This document shows positions 1 through 5,234 of a stretch of DNA of 5,234 bases, one piece after another. Every line of letters starts with the position of its first letter. The stretch's first letter is position 1. This DNA comes from Alistipes sp. (GTDB taxonomy: Bacteria; Bacteroidota; Bacteroidia; Bacteroidales; Rikenellaceae). The notes under the pieces are model-generated. The model saw only the letters and a list, made by a program, of their open reading frames with translations, was not told where the DNA came from and made no database searches. Position numbers and translations under genes: made by a program. Location of the stretch: the NCBI GenBank assembly GCA_017384185.1, contig JAFNUH010000329.1:1-5234 (forward strand), read 5' to 3'.

Positions 1-260
1 GCCATACTCTTCATACACTCGGCACCACCTACGGGGCAGTACAATGCAGAGATGTCGTCACGCAATACCATAGCCTCAGCCATAGCACGACAACCGGCAA
101 ATCCACAACCACCGCAATTTGCACCGGGAAGCATCTTCTCGACCTCATCGATACGGGGATCCTCCTCCACCTTGAACTTCTGAGCTACGAAGTACAAGAT
201 AACGGCAGCAAGAATACCCAGCACGCTGAGTGTCAGAATTGTAGATAATAAAACCGTCAT
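1..260 (-). CDS. rnfB: Rnf electron transport complex subunit B, N-terminal part (runs off the window)
   Basis: This is the first 86 codons of RnfB, the iron-sulfur subunit of the membrane Rnf complex, which couples electron transfer from ferredoxin to NAD+ with ion pumping. The start is the ATG at 258-260. Residues 3-25 form one hydrophobic membrane anchor, followed by the short charged linker QKFKVEEDPRIDEVEKMLPG. The cluster motif follows, with C49, C52 and C57 in ANCGGCGFAGC and a fourth cysteine at C75 in LYCPVGG. This spacing is that of the RnfB 4Fe-4S domain. The later ferredoxin-type clusters expected in the full protein lie outside the window. The start codon overlaps the rseC stop as ATGA, so translation is probably coupled. 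The rseC-rnfB order is usual in Bacteroidales, where rnfC, D, G, E and A normally follow. The assignment is firm even though the gene is partial. Confidence 0.95.
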   Translation of the reverse strand, partial: MTVLLSTILTLSVLGILAAVILYFVAQKFKVEEDPRIDEVEKMLPGANCGGCGFAGCRAMAEAMVLRDDISALYCPVGGAECMKSM

Positions 261-679
261 TTTGTTTGTTTAATTATTATAAATTTTATTTTGTTTTTCA
301 CCTTATCACGCAACAGATGCAGCACTACATAGTAGATAGCAACTCCGCCCAGCGCAGATAACACCGCAACGCCCTCGCCCGCACCCATCATCAGCGAGCC
401 AACAAGCATCAGCGTCAAAACTAAAAAGGGTACTACGTACGCCAAAACGACAGACTTAGCACCCATAGAATCACTCAAAAGAGCTACTTCAACACTCTCT
501 CCAATATTAAAATCAGCAGCCGAGGCGGTCTCCACCTCGACTATCTTCTCAGTACTCTCCGATACGCCACATACTCCCTTGGCGTGGCAAGCGCTACAAG
601 CACTATTGACCGTCATACGCACAAAGACGCTATTGCCCTCAATGCGTATCACCTCACCGCAATGTTTCACTGCTGCCAT
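257..679 (-). CDS. rseC: RseC/SoxR-reducing-system family membrane protein
   Basis: This 140-residue protein belongs to the RseC/MucC family of small inner-membrane proteins. Members are found with Rnf/Rsx operons and have been linked to SoxR reduction and envelope-stress control in proteobacteria; their role in Bacteroidota is less clear. The N-terminal part has the family cysteines in the run ACSACHAKGVCG (C28, C31, C37), a possible metal or redox site. Two hydrophobic segments follow at about residues 74-97 and 101-122, then a basic, isoleucine- and lysine-rich tail. The start at 677-679 gives the usual family N-terminus, in which MAAVKHCGEVIRIEG precedes a beta-rich domain. It lies 52 bp after nadE with no visible terminator, and its stop overlaps the rnfB start by an ATGA. 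I saw no Shine-Dalgarno sequence. The family call is strong; the molecular role here is inferred from position. Confidence 0.9.
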   Translation of the reverse strand: MAAVKHCGEVIRIEGNSVFVRMTVNSACSACHAKGVCGVSESTEKIVEVETASAADFNIGESVEVALLSDSMGAKSVVLAYVVPFLVLTLMLVGSLMMGAGEGVAVLSALGGVAIYYVVLHLLRDKVKNKIKFIIIKQTK

Positions 680-731
680 AACCTAAGAAAGAATTACAGA
701 TTTACGACCGAACTCCTATCGAGTCACTCAA

Positions 732-2315
732 TTAATAACCGTACTTATTAACCAACGGGAACAAGCACTCGTGGCGGAATGAGCAAGTCGAAAGACGCAA
801 CACGGGGGGATACTGATAACGCTTCTTCACGTTCTGCATCACCATAGAGTGAATCTTCTCGACAACCTGCGAGTCGAAGCCGGCATTGATAATCTCCTCA
901 CGATGCTGACCCTCCTCAATCATACGATAGAGGATTGCATCCACAACCTCGTAGGGAGGCAAAATATCGCTATCCTTCTGGTCGGGACGAAGCTCCGACG
1001 AAGGCTCCTTCTTCAAGATTACCTCAGGGATAACATTATCGAAACGGCTATTGATATAGCGAGCCAAATCGTAAACCTCGCTCTTATAAAGGTCACCGGT
1101 AACACTAAACGCACCAGCAGTATCGCCATAGAGCGTACACCAACCGATAGCATTCTCACTCTTATTCGATGAGTTGAGCAATACGTAACCATCCTTATTC
1201 TGCAAAGCCATCAACAGCACGGTACGGATACGTGACTGGATATTCTCCTCGGTAGCATCGAACTCCGTACCACCCGTCACAGGCTTCAAAGTATCCATAA
1301 TAGCTGTATATGCCGCAGTGATGGGCAATACGCTATACTCAATACCCAGGTTTTCTGCCAAAATCTTTGCATCCTCCACAGAGTCATCAGATGAGAACTG
1401 CGAGGGCATCATCAAGCCCTTGACATTCTCCTTACCCAAAGCACCAACAGCCAGACAAGCGACAACAGACGAGTCGATACCACCCGAAAGACCTACGCAA
1501 GCCTTCTTGTAACCATTCTTGTGGAAGTAGTCACGCAGACCCAAGCACGCTGCCTTGTAAACCATACGTGTGCGGTCGTTATACGATGTGTAGGGAATAT
1601 CAATAGGTGTGTGCTCGGCCTTAGTGTCGAAGATTACAAAATCCTCCTCGAAGCTCTTCATCATAAGCTCCACATTGCCATCCTTGTTCATAATGCCCGA
1701 AGTACCATCGTAAACGATATCTCCAGAGCCACCCACCTGATTGATGATTATGATATTGCGACCCTCAGTGTAAGACAAGCGACGCAGAGTCTCCAAACGA
1801 CGTGAAAGCAAACCCTTACCATAACGGCGTGAATTGACGTTGATAACAAAATCTGCCTTAGAATCAATCTCCGAGAGGTGAGCCAAATCGTTACCCACCA
1901 TAATAGCGACGTTTCTGCCACAGATGTTGATGGTCTTATATCCCTCGCCCTCGACAATAAATCCCATCTCACGGCGTGCCGTAACATACTGCTTCTCAAC
2001 AATCGCATCCACACAACCATTTCGCAACACGGCGGCTGCACTGACAGCACCACGCTCGGTCAACACGGGAGAACCTACGATAGCCGTAACACGGCGGCAA
2101 GCCTCGGCAATACGCTCCAAAGCCTCCTCGCACAGGGTGAGGAATGTGGTTTTACGCAACAAATCATAAGCGGGGGTTCCACTTATGGCATACTCGGCAA
2201 AGAGCACTACATCAGCGCCTTCAGCCTCTGCTTTACGGATTGAATCGATGATACGAGAGACGTTTGCATCGATATCACCGATGGTATAATTTAATTGGGC
2301 AAGAGCAATCTTCAT
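732..2315 (-). CDS. nadE: NAD+ synthetase with a degenerate N-terminal glutaminase domain
   Basis: This 527-residue cytoplasmic enzyme catalyses the last step of NAD+ synthesis, the ATP-dependent amidation of nicotinic acid adenine dinucleotide. The C-terminal synthetase domain (about 250-527) looks intact. It has the PP-loop SGGIDSS at 277-283, NKSE at 384-387, the TLYGDTAGAF loop at 394-403, EPSSELRPDQ at 437-446 and LPPY at 452-455. The N-terminal domain (1 to about 240) has the C-N hydrolase fold that normally releases ammonia from glutamine. E41 and K108 of the expected Glu-Lys-Cys triad are present. The cysteine motif, normally ICED, reads VGND at 140-143, which puts G141 (codon GGT) at the nucleophile. 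The usual LPN after the lysine and the SPF/SPY pocket motif are also missing. The best reading is an ammonia-dependent synthetase with a pseudo-amidase domain. The start MKIALAQLNYTIGD is the family N-terminus. A promoter lies about 45 bp upstream. Confidence 0.95.
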   Translation of the reverse strand: MKIALAQLNYTIGDIDANVSRIIDSIRKAEAEGADVVLFAEYAISGTPAYDLLRKTTFLTLCEEALERIAEACRRVTAIVGSPVLTERGAVSAAAVLRNGCVDAIVEKQYVTARREMGFIVEGEGYKTINICGRNVAIMVGNDLAHLSEIDSKADFVINVNSRRYGKGLLSRRLETLRRLSYTEGRNIIIINQVGGSGDIVYDGTSGIMNKDGNVELMMKSFEEDFVIFDTKAEHTPIDIPYTSYNDRTRMVYKAACLGLRDYFHKNGYKKACVGLSGGIDSSVVACLAVGALGKENVKGLMMPSQFSSDDSVEDAKILAENLGIEYSVLPITAAYTAIMDTLKPVTGGTEFDATEENIQSRIRTVLLMALQNKDGYVLLNSSNKSENAIGWCTLYGDTAGAFSVTGDLYKSEVYDLARYINSRFDNVIPEVILKKEPSSELRPDQKDSDILPPYEVVDAILYRMIEEGQHREEIINAGFDSQVVEKIHSMVMQNVKKRYQYPPVLRLSTCSFRHECLFPLVNKYGY

Positions 2316-2359
2316 TCTACGGAGATAATTATGATTACATTATATAAATAAATCCGTCG

Positions 2360-2386
2360 CAAAGGTAGCGATTATTTTACAAACAA
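2360..2386 (-). promoter_or_regulatory. Bacteroidota-type promoter for nadE
   Basis: Read on the minus strand, 2360-2367 is TACCTTTG, an exact match to the TAnnTTTG -7 element of Bacteroidota primary sigma factors. Upstream, TTGTTTG (2380-2386) could supply the -33 element, but its spacing of about 12 to 16 bases is shorter than the usual 19 or so. The -7 call is therefore better supported than the -33. Transcription would start near 2353, giving a leader of about 40 A/T-rich bases before the nadE ATG. The element sits between the terminator of the preceding gene and nadE, where a new promoter is expected. Confidence 0.6.
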
Positions 2387-2414
2387 CGACAGAATAGTTA
2401 TTAATTTTTACACA

Positions 2415-2452
2415 AAAAAGGGATAGAATCGTAGTTGATTCCACCCCTTTTT
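2415..2452 (-). terminator. Intrinsic terminator after the zinc-ribbon gene
   Basis: Two 16-base arms, 2415-2430 and 2437-2452, pair along their full length around a 6-base loop (2431-2436). On the minus strand the stem has two G-U wobbles and no mismatches; on the plus strand these positions are A-C mismatches, so the structure favours leftward transcripts. The outer part of the stem is A-tract against T-tract, so the 3' arm ends in a run of T as in a classical intrinsic terminator. It lies 21 bp downstream of the zinc-ribbon stop codon and separates the right-hand gene group from nadE. The A/U outer pairs would also give the opposite strand a U-tract, but no plus-strand gene is present to use it. 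Confidence 0.85.
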
Positions 2453-2473
2453 GTTTTAATGTTTAATCGCAGG

Positions 2474-3223
2474 CTACTCCTCGTTATCTGCAACAAGAAT
2501 ACGACCGCAATACTCGCACACGATAAGCTTCTTACCCAAGCGCACATCTGCCTGACGCTGAGGAGGAATACGGTTAAAGCAACCACCACAAGCATCACGC
2601 TTTACGGTAACAACAGCCAAACCATTGCGTACGCTACGACGAATACGAGCATAAGCCGTAAGAAGACGCTCATCAATCTTAACCTTAGCCTTCTCAGCCT
2701 TAGCCTCGAGAGCAGCTACCTGGTCGGCAGTCTCAGCCTCGATGCTCTCCAACTCAGCCTTCTTAGCAGCCAAATCGACACCACGCTCAGCAACTACCGC
2801 CTCAGCGCTCTCCAACTGAGCCTTCTTATTCTTGATTGCTGCCGAGTACTCCTTCAATCGCTTCTCAGCCAACTCAATCTCAAGCTCCTGATACTCAATC
2901 TCCTTGGTGATGGCATCAAACTCACGATTGTTACGCACGTTGTTCTGCTGCTCCTTGTAGTGTGAAATTTGAATCTTAGCCTGGTCAATCTCACGCTTAC
3001 GCTGCTTTGTGAGAGAGTTAAACTCCTCAATCTCGGCATTGATGTTCTCGATACGGGTATTCAAGCCCTCGAGCTCATCCTCCAAATCCTGCACCTCCAA
3101 GGGCAACTCACCCTTTACTTTGTTGATTTCGTCTACCTGAGAATCAATCTTCTGCAACTCATAGAGAGCCATAATCTTCTCCTGCATCGAGTAGTCGACT
3201 TCAGATGTTTTCTTTTGTGCCAT
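2474..3223 (-). CDS. Coiled-coil protein with C-terminal C4 zinc ribbon (zf-RING_7 family)
   Basis: This is a 249-residue cytoplasmic protein of the widespread bacterial family with a long helical hairpin and a zinc-ribbon tail. Residues about 15-190 are rich in E, K, Q and L with heptad-like spacing, as expected for antiparallel coiled coil. They include the conserved turn region NNRNNREFDAITKEIE-like stretch around 94-110 (here VRNNREFDAITKEIE). The tail carries two CxxC knuckles, C212/C215 (CGGC) and C236/C239 (CEYC), which would bind one zinc ion. I chose the start at 3221-3223 (MAQKKTSEVDYSMQEK) because the 24 extra codons back to 3295 do not resemble the family and are G-rich noncoding-like sequence. 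The molecular function of the family is not established; nucleic-acid binding has been suggested from the fold. The gene follows the NIF3 gene, a pairing common in Bacteroidota, and ends at a strong terminator. Confidence 0.9.
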   Translation of the reverse strand: MAQKKTSEVDYSMQEKIMALYELQKIDSQVDEINKVKGELPLEVQDLEDELEGLNTRIENINAEIEEFNSLTKQRKREIDQAKIQISHYKEQQNNVRNNREFDAITKEIEYQELEIELAEKRLKEYSAAIKNKKAQLESAEAVVAERGVDLAAKKAELESIEAETADQVAALEAKAEKAKVKIDERLLTAYARIRRSVRNGLAVVTVKRDACGGCFNRIPPQRQADVRLGKKLIVCEYCGRILVADNEE

Positions 3224-3310
3224 ATATCTCAAATTAATTTTTAGACAGCTTCTGTTCTCCTCACCCACACTCTCTGGGTCAAACACCTTCCCCAAACGCC
3301 CTGTTTTGCA

Positions 3311-4096
3311 CTATCGAACGGTGTAATTTACGGGGTTACGAGAGCACACACTCTTGCGAACTGCAAAGATAGGTATTTTTTTTGATAAAATATCAAATAA
3401 AATTTGAATTGCGCAATATTCGCTTTCAAAATGCCCCATATCGGCTAAAATTATTGCATTTTCGTGCCTCATAAAGTCATTATAGCGCAAATCTGCCGTC
3501 AAATAGATGTCGGCGCCCGACTTTCGGGCATCATCGATGAGCGAACCACCCGAGCCTGTACAGATGGCAACCTTGCGAATCTCTGCCTTCACAACATCGC
3601 TATGGCGCAATGCCTTCACATCGAAGAGCTCCATCACTCGACGCATAAAATCCGCACTCGGCATAGCCTCGGCGAGCTCTCCGACCACACCAAAACCTGC
3701 ACCCTCCGTATTTGTCGGTTGCATAACGGCGATATTCTCCAAACCCAGCATCTGCGCTACACGCCAACTCATACCATCGGGCGTAGAGTCGAGATTGGTA
3801 TGTGCCGCATAGAGGACTATGCCACGACGTATCGCCTCCTCGACACAGCGCTCAGTCTGCGATGCGGAGTTAAAACGCTTCATAGCGTGAAAAATTATCG
3901 GATGATGCGTGATAATCATATCACACCCCTCGGCAACAGCCTCCGCAATCACCTCCTCGGTAACATCTACTGCCAACAACGCCTTATGCACATCGTCGTC
4001 CATACGCCCCACTATAAGACCTGCATTGTCGTACGACTCCTGCAACGAAAGTGGTGCAAAAGACTCTATCGCAGCTGCTATATCTCTGACTTTCAT
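3311..4096 (-). CDS. NIF3/YbgI family dinuclear metal-centre protein
   Basis: This 261-residue protein belongs to the NIF3-like (YbgI, DUF34) family, which forms a hexameric toroid with a two-metal site in each subunit. The family is almost universal, and its reaction is still not settled. The metal ligands known from E. coli YbgI are all present: H64 and H65 in ITHHPIIF, D103 in HTNLD, and H222 and E226 in GHFESE. The N-terminal SYDNAGLIVG (21-30) and C-terminal KIPIFAV...NPVNY motifs are also typical, so the protein looks complete. It is the short form, close to the 247 residues of YbgI, and lacks the inserted domain found in homologues of about 370 residues such as B. cereus YqfO. It starts 3 bp after the MerR gene stop, which indicates one transcript and probably coupled translation. 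The family call is firm; no specific substrate can be assigned. Confidence 0.93.
   Translation of the reverse strand: MKVRDIAAAIESFAPLSLQESYDNAGLIVGRMDDDVHKALLAVDVTEEVIAEAVAEGCDMIITHHPIIFHAMKRFNSASQTERCVEEAIRRGIVLYAAHTNLDSTPDGMSWRVAQMLGLENIAVMQPTNTEGAGFGVVGELAEAMPSADFMRRVMELFDVKALRHSDVVKAEIRKVAICTGSGGSLIDDARKSGADIYLTADLRYNDFMRHENAIILADMGHFESEYCAIQILFDILSKKIPIFAVRKSVCSRNPVNYTVR
3364..3397 (-). promoter_or_regulatory. Possible internal promoter for the zinc-ribbon gene, inside the NIF3 coding region
   Basis: On the minus strand 3364-3371 reads TATCTTTG, an exact TAnnTTTG -7 match. A TTTG at 3394-3397 lies 22 bases upstream as a possible -33 element, slightly further than usual, and the spacer is strongly A/T-rich. 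Transcription would begin near 3357 and give the zinc-ribbon gene a leader of about 135 bases. The -7 element is also coding sequence for the conserved end of the NIF3 protein (IPIFAV), so part of the match may come from codon constraint. Confidence 0.45.
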
Positions 4097-4099
4097 AGG

Positions 4100-4645
4100 C
4101 TAAAAGAGCGACTGCTCGTAGAATGGGAACAACTCCTTGTTATCGTCATCAGCCTTCTTCTTACGGCGCACCGTACGCTTCTTGGGCTGCTCCTCAACGG
4201 GCTCTGCCGACTCCTCAATCTTCTCCACAACCTTATCACGCTTCTTGGGCTGCTCCTGCTCTACGGCAGGCGCTACCTCCTGGCTTGCCTCATCGTCGAG
4301 CAACTGTTCGCCATCGCCCGCCTTAAGCTCCTCACGCACCTCAACCAATGCGGCACGGATACGTTGCAAACGCTCCAAAAGTTCCGTATCACGAACTAGC
4401 TCGTTTGTTGAGCCTCGTTTGAGCGCCTTATTAGCGCCCTTGAGGGTCATACCACGCTCCTTGACAAGATGGTAAATCTGCTTCAACTTCTCAACATCCG
4501 CCTCGGTGAACATACGGTTACCCTTCTTATTACGATGGGGCTTTATGCAATCAAACTGAGACTCCCAATGACGTACAAGTGCAGGGCTGACATCGAACAT
4601 CTCGGCCACCTCGCCCATCGAGTAGTAGATTTTTTTTACTGCCAT
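4100..4645 (-). CDS. MerR family transcriptional regulator with charged low-complexity tail
   Basis: This 181-residue protein is predicted to bind DNA through an N-terminal MerR winged helix-turn-helix. The first helices are YYSMGEVAEMFDVSPALVRHWE (about 7-28), the wing is RNKKGNRMF (38-46), and YHLVKERGMTLKGANKAL (58-75) completes the domain. A helix at about 86-108 may dimerise. There is no recognisable ligand-binding domain and no conserved metal-binding cysteines. Residues about 110-170 are acidic and basic low-complexity sequence, with QPKKR occurring twice (132-136 and 153-157) from an exact 20-bp DNA repeat. The protein ends in the distinctive hydrophobic sequence ELFPFYEQSLF. This small MerR type is widespread in Bacteroidota, usually annotated without a known target. 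It lies 16 bp after the methyltransferase gene and 3 bp before the NIF3 gene, so it is probably part of their operon. Its regulon cannot be read from the sequence. Confidence 0.92.
   Translation of the reverse strand: MAVKKIYYSMGEVAEMFDVSPALVRHWESQFDCIKPHRNKKGNRMFTEADVEKLKQIYHLVKERGMTLKGANKALKRGSTNELVRDTELLERLQRIRAALVEVREELKAGDGEQLLDDEASQEVAPAVEQEQPKKRDKVVEKIEESAEPVEEQPKKRTVRRKKKADDDNKELFPFYEQSLF
4175..4257 (-). repeat. Direct 20-bp repeat inside the MerR gene tail
   Basis: The same 20 bases (acgcttcttgggctgctcct on the plus strand) occur at 4175-4194 and 4238-4257. The copies are exactly 63 bp, or 21 codons, apart, so both encode QPKKR in the same frame, preceded by glutamate. The bases flanking each copy differ. 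This is probably an internal duplication or slippage product in the low-complexity tail rather than a mobile element. Confidence 0.85.
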
Positions 4646-4661
4646 ATTATCTTGTTTTATA

Positions 4662-5234
4662 TTATTTCAAAATCCTTAACGAGTTGGGATACATATTATT
4701 AACTCGTGCACCAACTCTCTTCACAAAGCCTAACGGACGACCTCCATACAGCACCATATTTATACCCTCTGTAAACTCCGCTGCCTCCATATCCTGCTTG
4801 CGCAGAAACTTCAATGCAGTAGGCTCATCCACCTCGCACAACGCCACGGCATCGTAGTTCACACCTGCATAGAGAGCCAAAGCACCATCTGGTTTCAGTT
4901 TACCCTTAAAGATTTGCCCCATAGCCACGCCCGAATATATCACGGCAAGTGTTCCAGCCAGAGCCTCAATCTCATCATAGTGTTCCGAACGACAACCATA
5001 AAGCATATCTCCTGCGGCAAAGAATCGCATCTTGTCACCCTGCACAACCCATAGTGACAACTCCTGCGAGGTGCGTTTATCGACTGCCTCCATAACTTTG
5101 CGACGAGCCTTAGGTGCACGACGACGTGATGTTGCAAGACCCGCCTTACGTGCAACTGCCATAAACATACCCTCGCCCGTAACACGATGCGGAAAGAAAC
5201 GGAAGGTTTGGAATACGCCCTCACGACCCGTAAC
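4662..5234 (-). CDS. RsmF-like rRNA (cytosine-C5)-methyltransferase, C-terminal part (5' end outside the window)
   Basis: The last 190 residues of an NOL1/NOP2/Sun family methyltransferase are visible. Enzymes of this group use S-adenosylmethionine to methylate C5 of a cytosine in rRNA; E. coli RsmF acts on C1407 of 16S rRNA. The frame is open to the window edge at 5234. It begins with the end of the catalytic domain, FRFFPHRVTGEGMFMAV (about 11-26), a typical stretch for the family. A basic linker at 37-46 follows, then the RsmF-type C-terminal domains, ending in GRPLGFVKRVGARVNNMYP. This PUA-like ending matches the RsmF branch. The internal methionines at 5166-5168 are not the true start because the conserved FRFFPHR segment lies upstream in frame. 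The catalytic cysteines are outside the window, so activity and exact target cannot be judged. It precedes the MerR gene by 16 bp and is probably the first or an early gene of the operon. Confidence 0.88.
   Translation of the reverse strand, partial: VTGREGVFQTFRFFPHRVTGEGMFMAVARKAGLATSRRRAPKARRKVMEAVDKRTSQELSLWVVQGDKMRFFAAGDMLYGCRSEHYDEIEALAGTLAVIYSGVAMGQIFKGKLKPDGALALYAGVNYDAVALCEVDEPTALKFLRKQDMEAAEFTEGINMVLYGGRPLGFVKRVGARVNNMYPNSLRILK

Noticed and set aside
721..729. Short palindrome GAGTGACTC just after the nadE stop
   Set aside because: Four-base arms around one base with no T-tract; too small to be a terminator or a credible operator without other copies.
680..731. A separate promoter for rseC (TAAATCTG on the minus strand)
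   Set aside because: It has a mismatch to TAnnTTTG, and the nearest TTG is about 24 bases upstream, too far for a convincing -33 element.
1748..2053. A 101-codon minus-strand open frame inside nadE
   Set aside because: It lies wholly inside nadE in another frame, and the nadE frame carries clear conserved motifs on both sides, so there is no frameshift to explain.
2435..2965. A 176-codon plus-strand open frame rich in leucine and serine, opposite the zinc-ribbon gene
   Set aside because: It is the antisense of a coiled-coil gene, where GAG, AAG and similar codons read as CTC and CTT; it also begins within the terminator stem.
3224..3295. A 24-codon upstream extension of the zinc-ribbon protein (start at 3293-3295)
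   Set aside because: The extra residues do not resemble the family N-terminus, while MAQKK... at 3223 does and has the A/T-rich upstream region usual here.
3464..4399. A 311-codon open frame on the plus strand opposite the NIF3 and MerR genes
   Set aside because: It is antisense to two well-supported genes, its translation is rich in H, L, R and C with no domain I recognise, and it crosses the boundary between the two genes. It is explained by codon bias on the opposite strand.

Overview
The window comes from a member of the Bacteroidota, most likely order Bacteroidales (an Alistipes-like Rikenellaceae would fit). The evidence is the gene order rseC-rnfB, the pairing of a NIF3 family gene with a coiled-coil zinc-ribbon gene, A/T-rich start regions without Shine-Dalgarno sequences, and two copies of the TAnnTTTG -7 element typical of this phylum. 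The genus is an inference. All seven supported genes lie on the minus strand and fill almost all of the window. I see no mobile element, tRNA, rRNA, CRISPR array or phage gene.

In transcription order (right to left), the first group is the 3' part of an RsmF-like rRNA cytosine-C5 methyltransferase, a MerR-type regulator, a NIF3/YbgI-like dinuclear metal protein, and a coiled-coil protein with a C-terminal C4 zinc ribbon. The first three are 16 and 3 bp apart and look like one operon. A promoter-like element inside the end of the NIF3 gene may also drive the zinc-ribbon gene. A strong stem-loop terminator at about 2415-2452 closes this group.

The second group starts from its own promoter upstream of nadE. 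It runs through nadE (NAD+ synthetase), rseC, and the start of rnfB (Rnf ferredoxin:NAD+ oxidoreductase subunit B), which leaves the window at base 1. No terminator separates nadE from rseC, and rseC and rnfB overlap in an ATGA. An enzyme that makes NAD+ may therefore be co-transcribed with the membrane complex that reduces it.

The most notable observation is in NadE. The synthetase half is intact, but the N-terminal glutaminase (nitrilase-fold) half has glycine where the catalytic cysteine should be, and several other pocket motifs are changed. It looks like an ammonia-dependent NAD+ synthetase carrying a dead amidase domain. Otherwise the window is ordinary core genome, and I found no sign of a new defence or mobile system.
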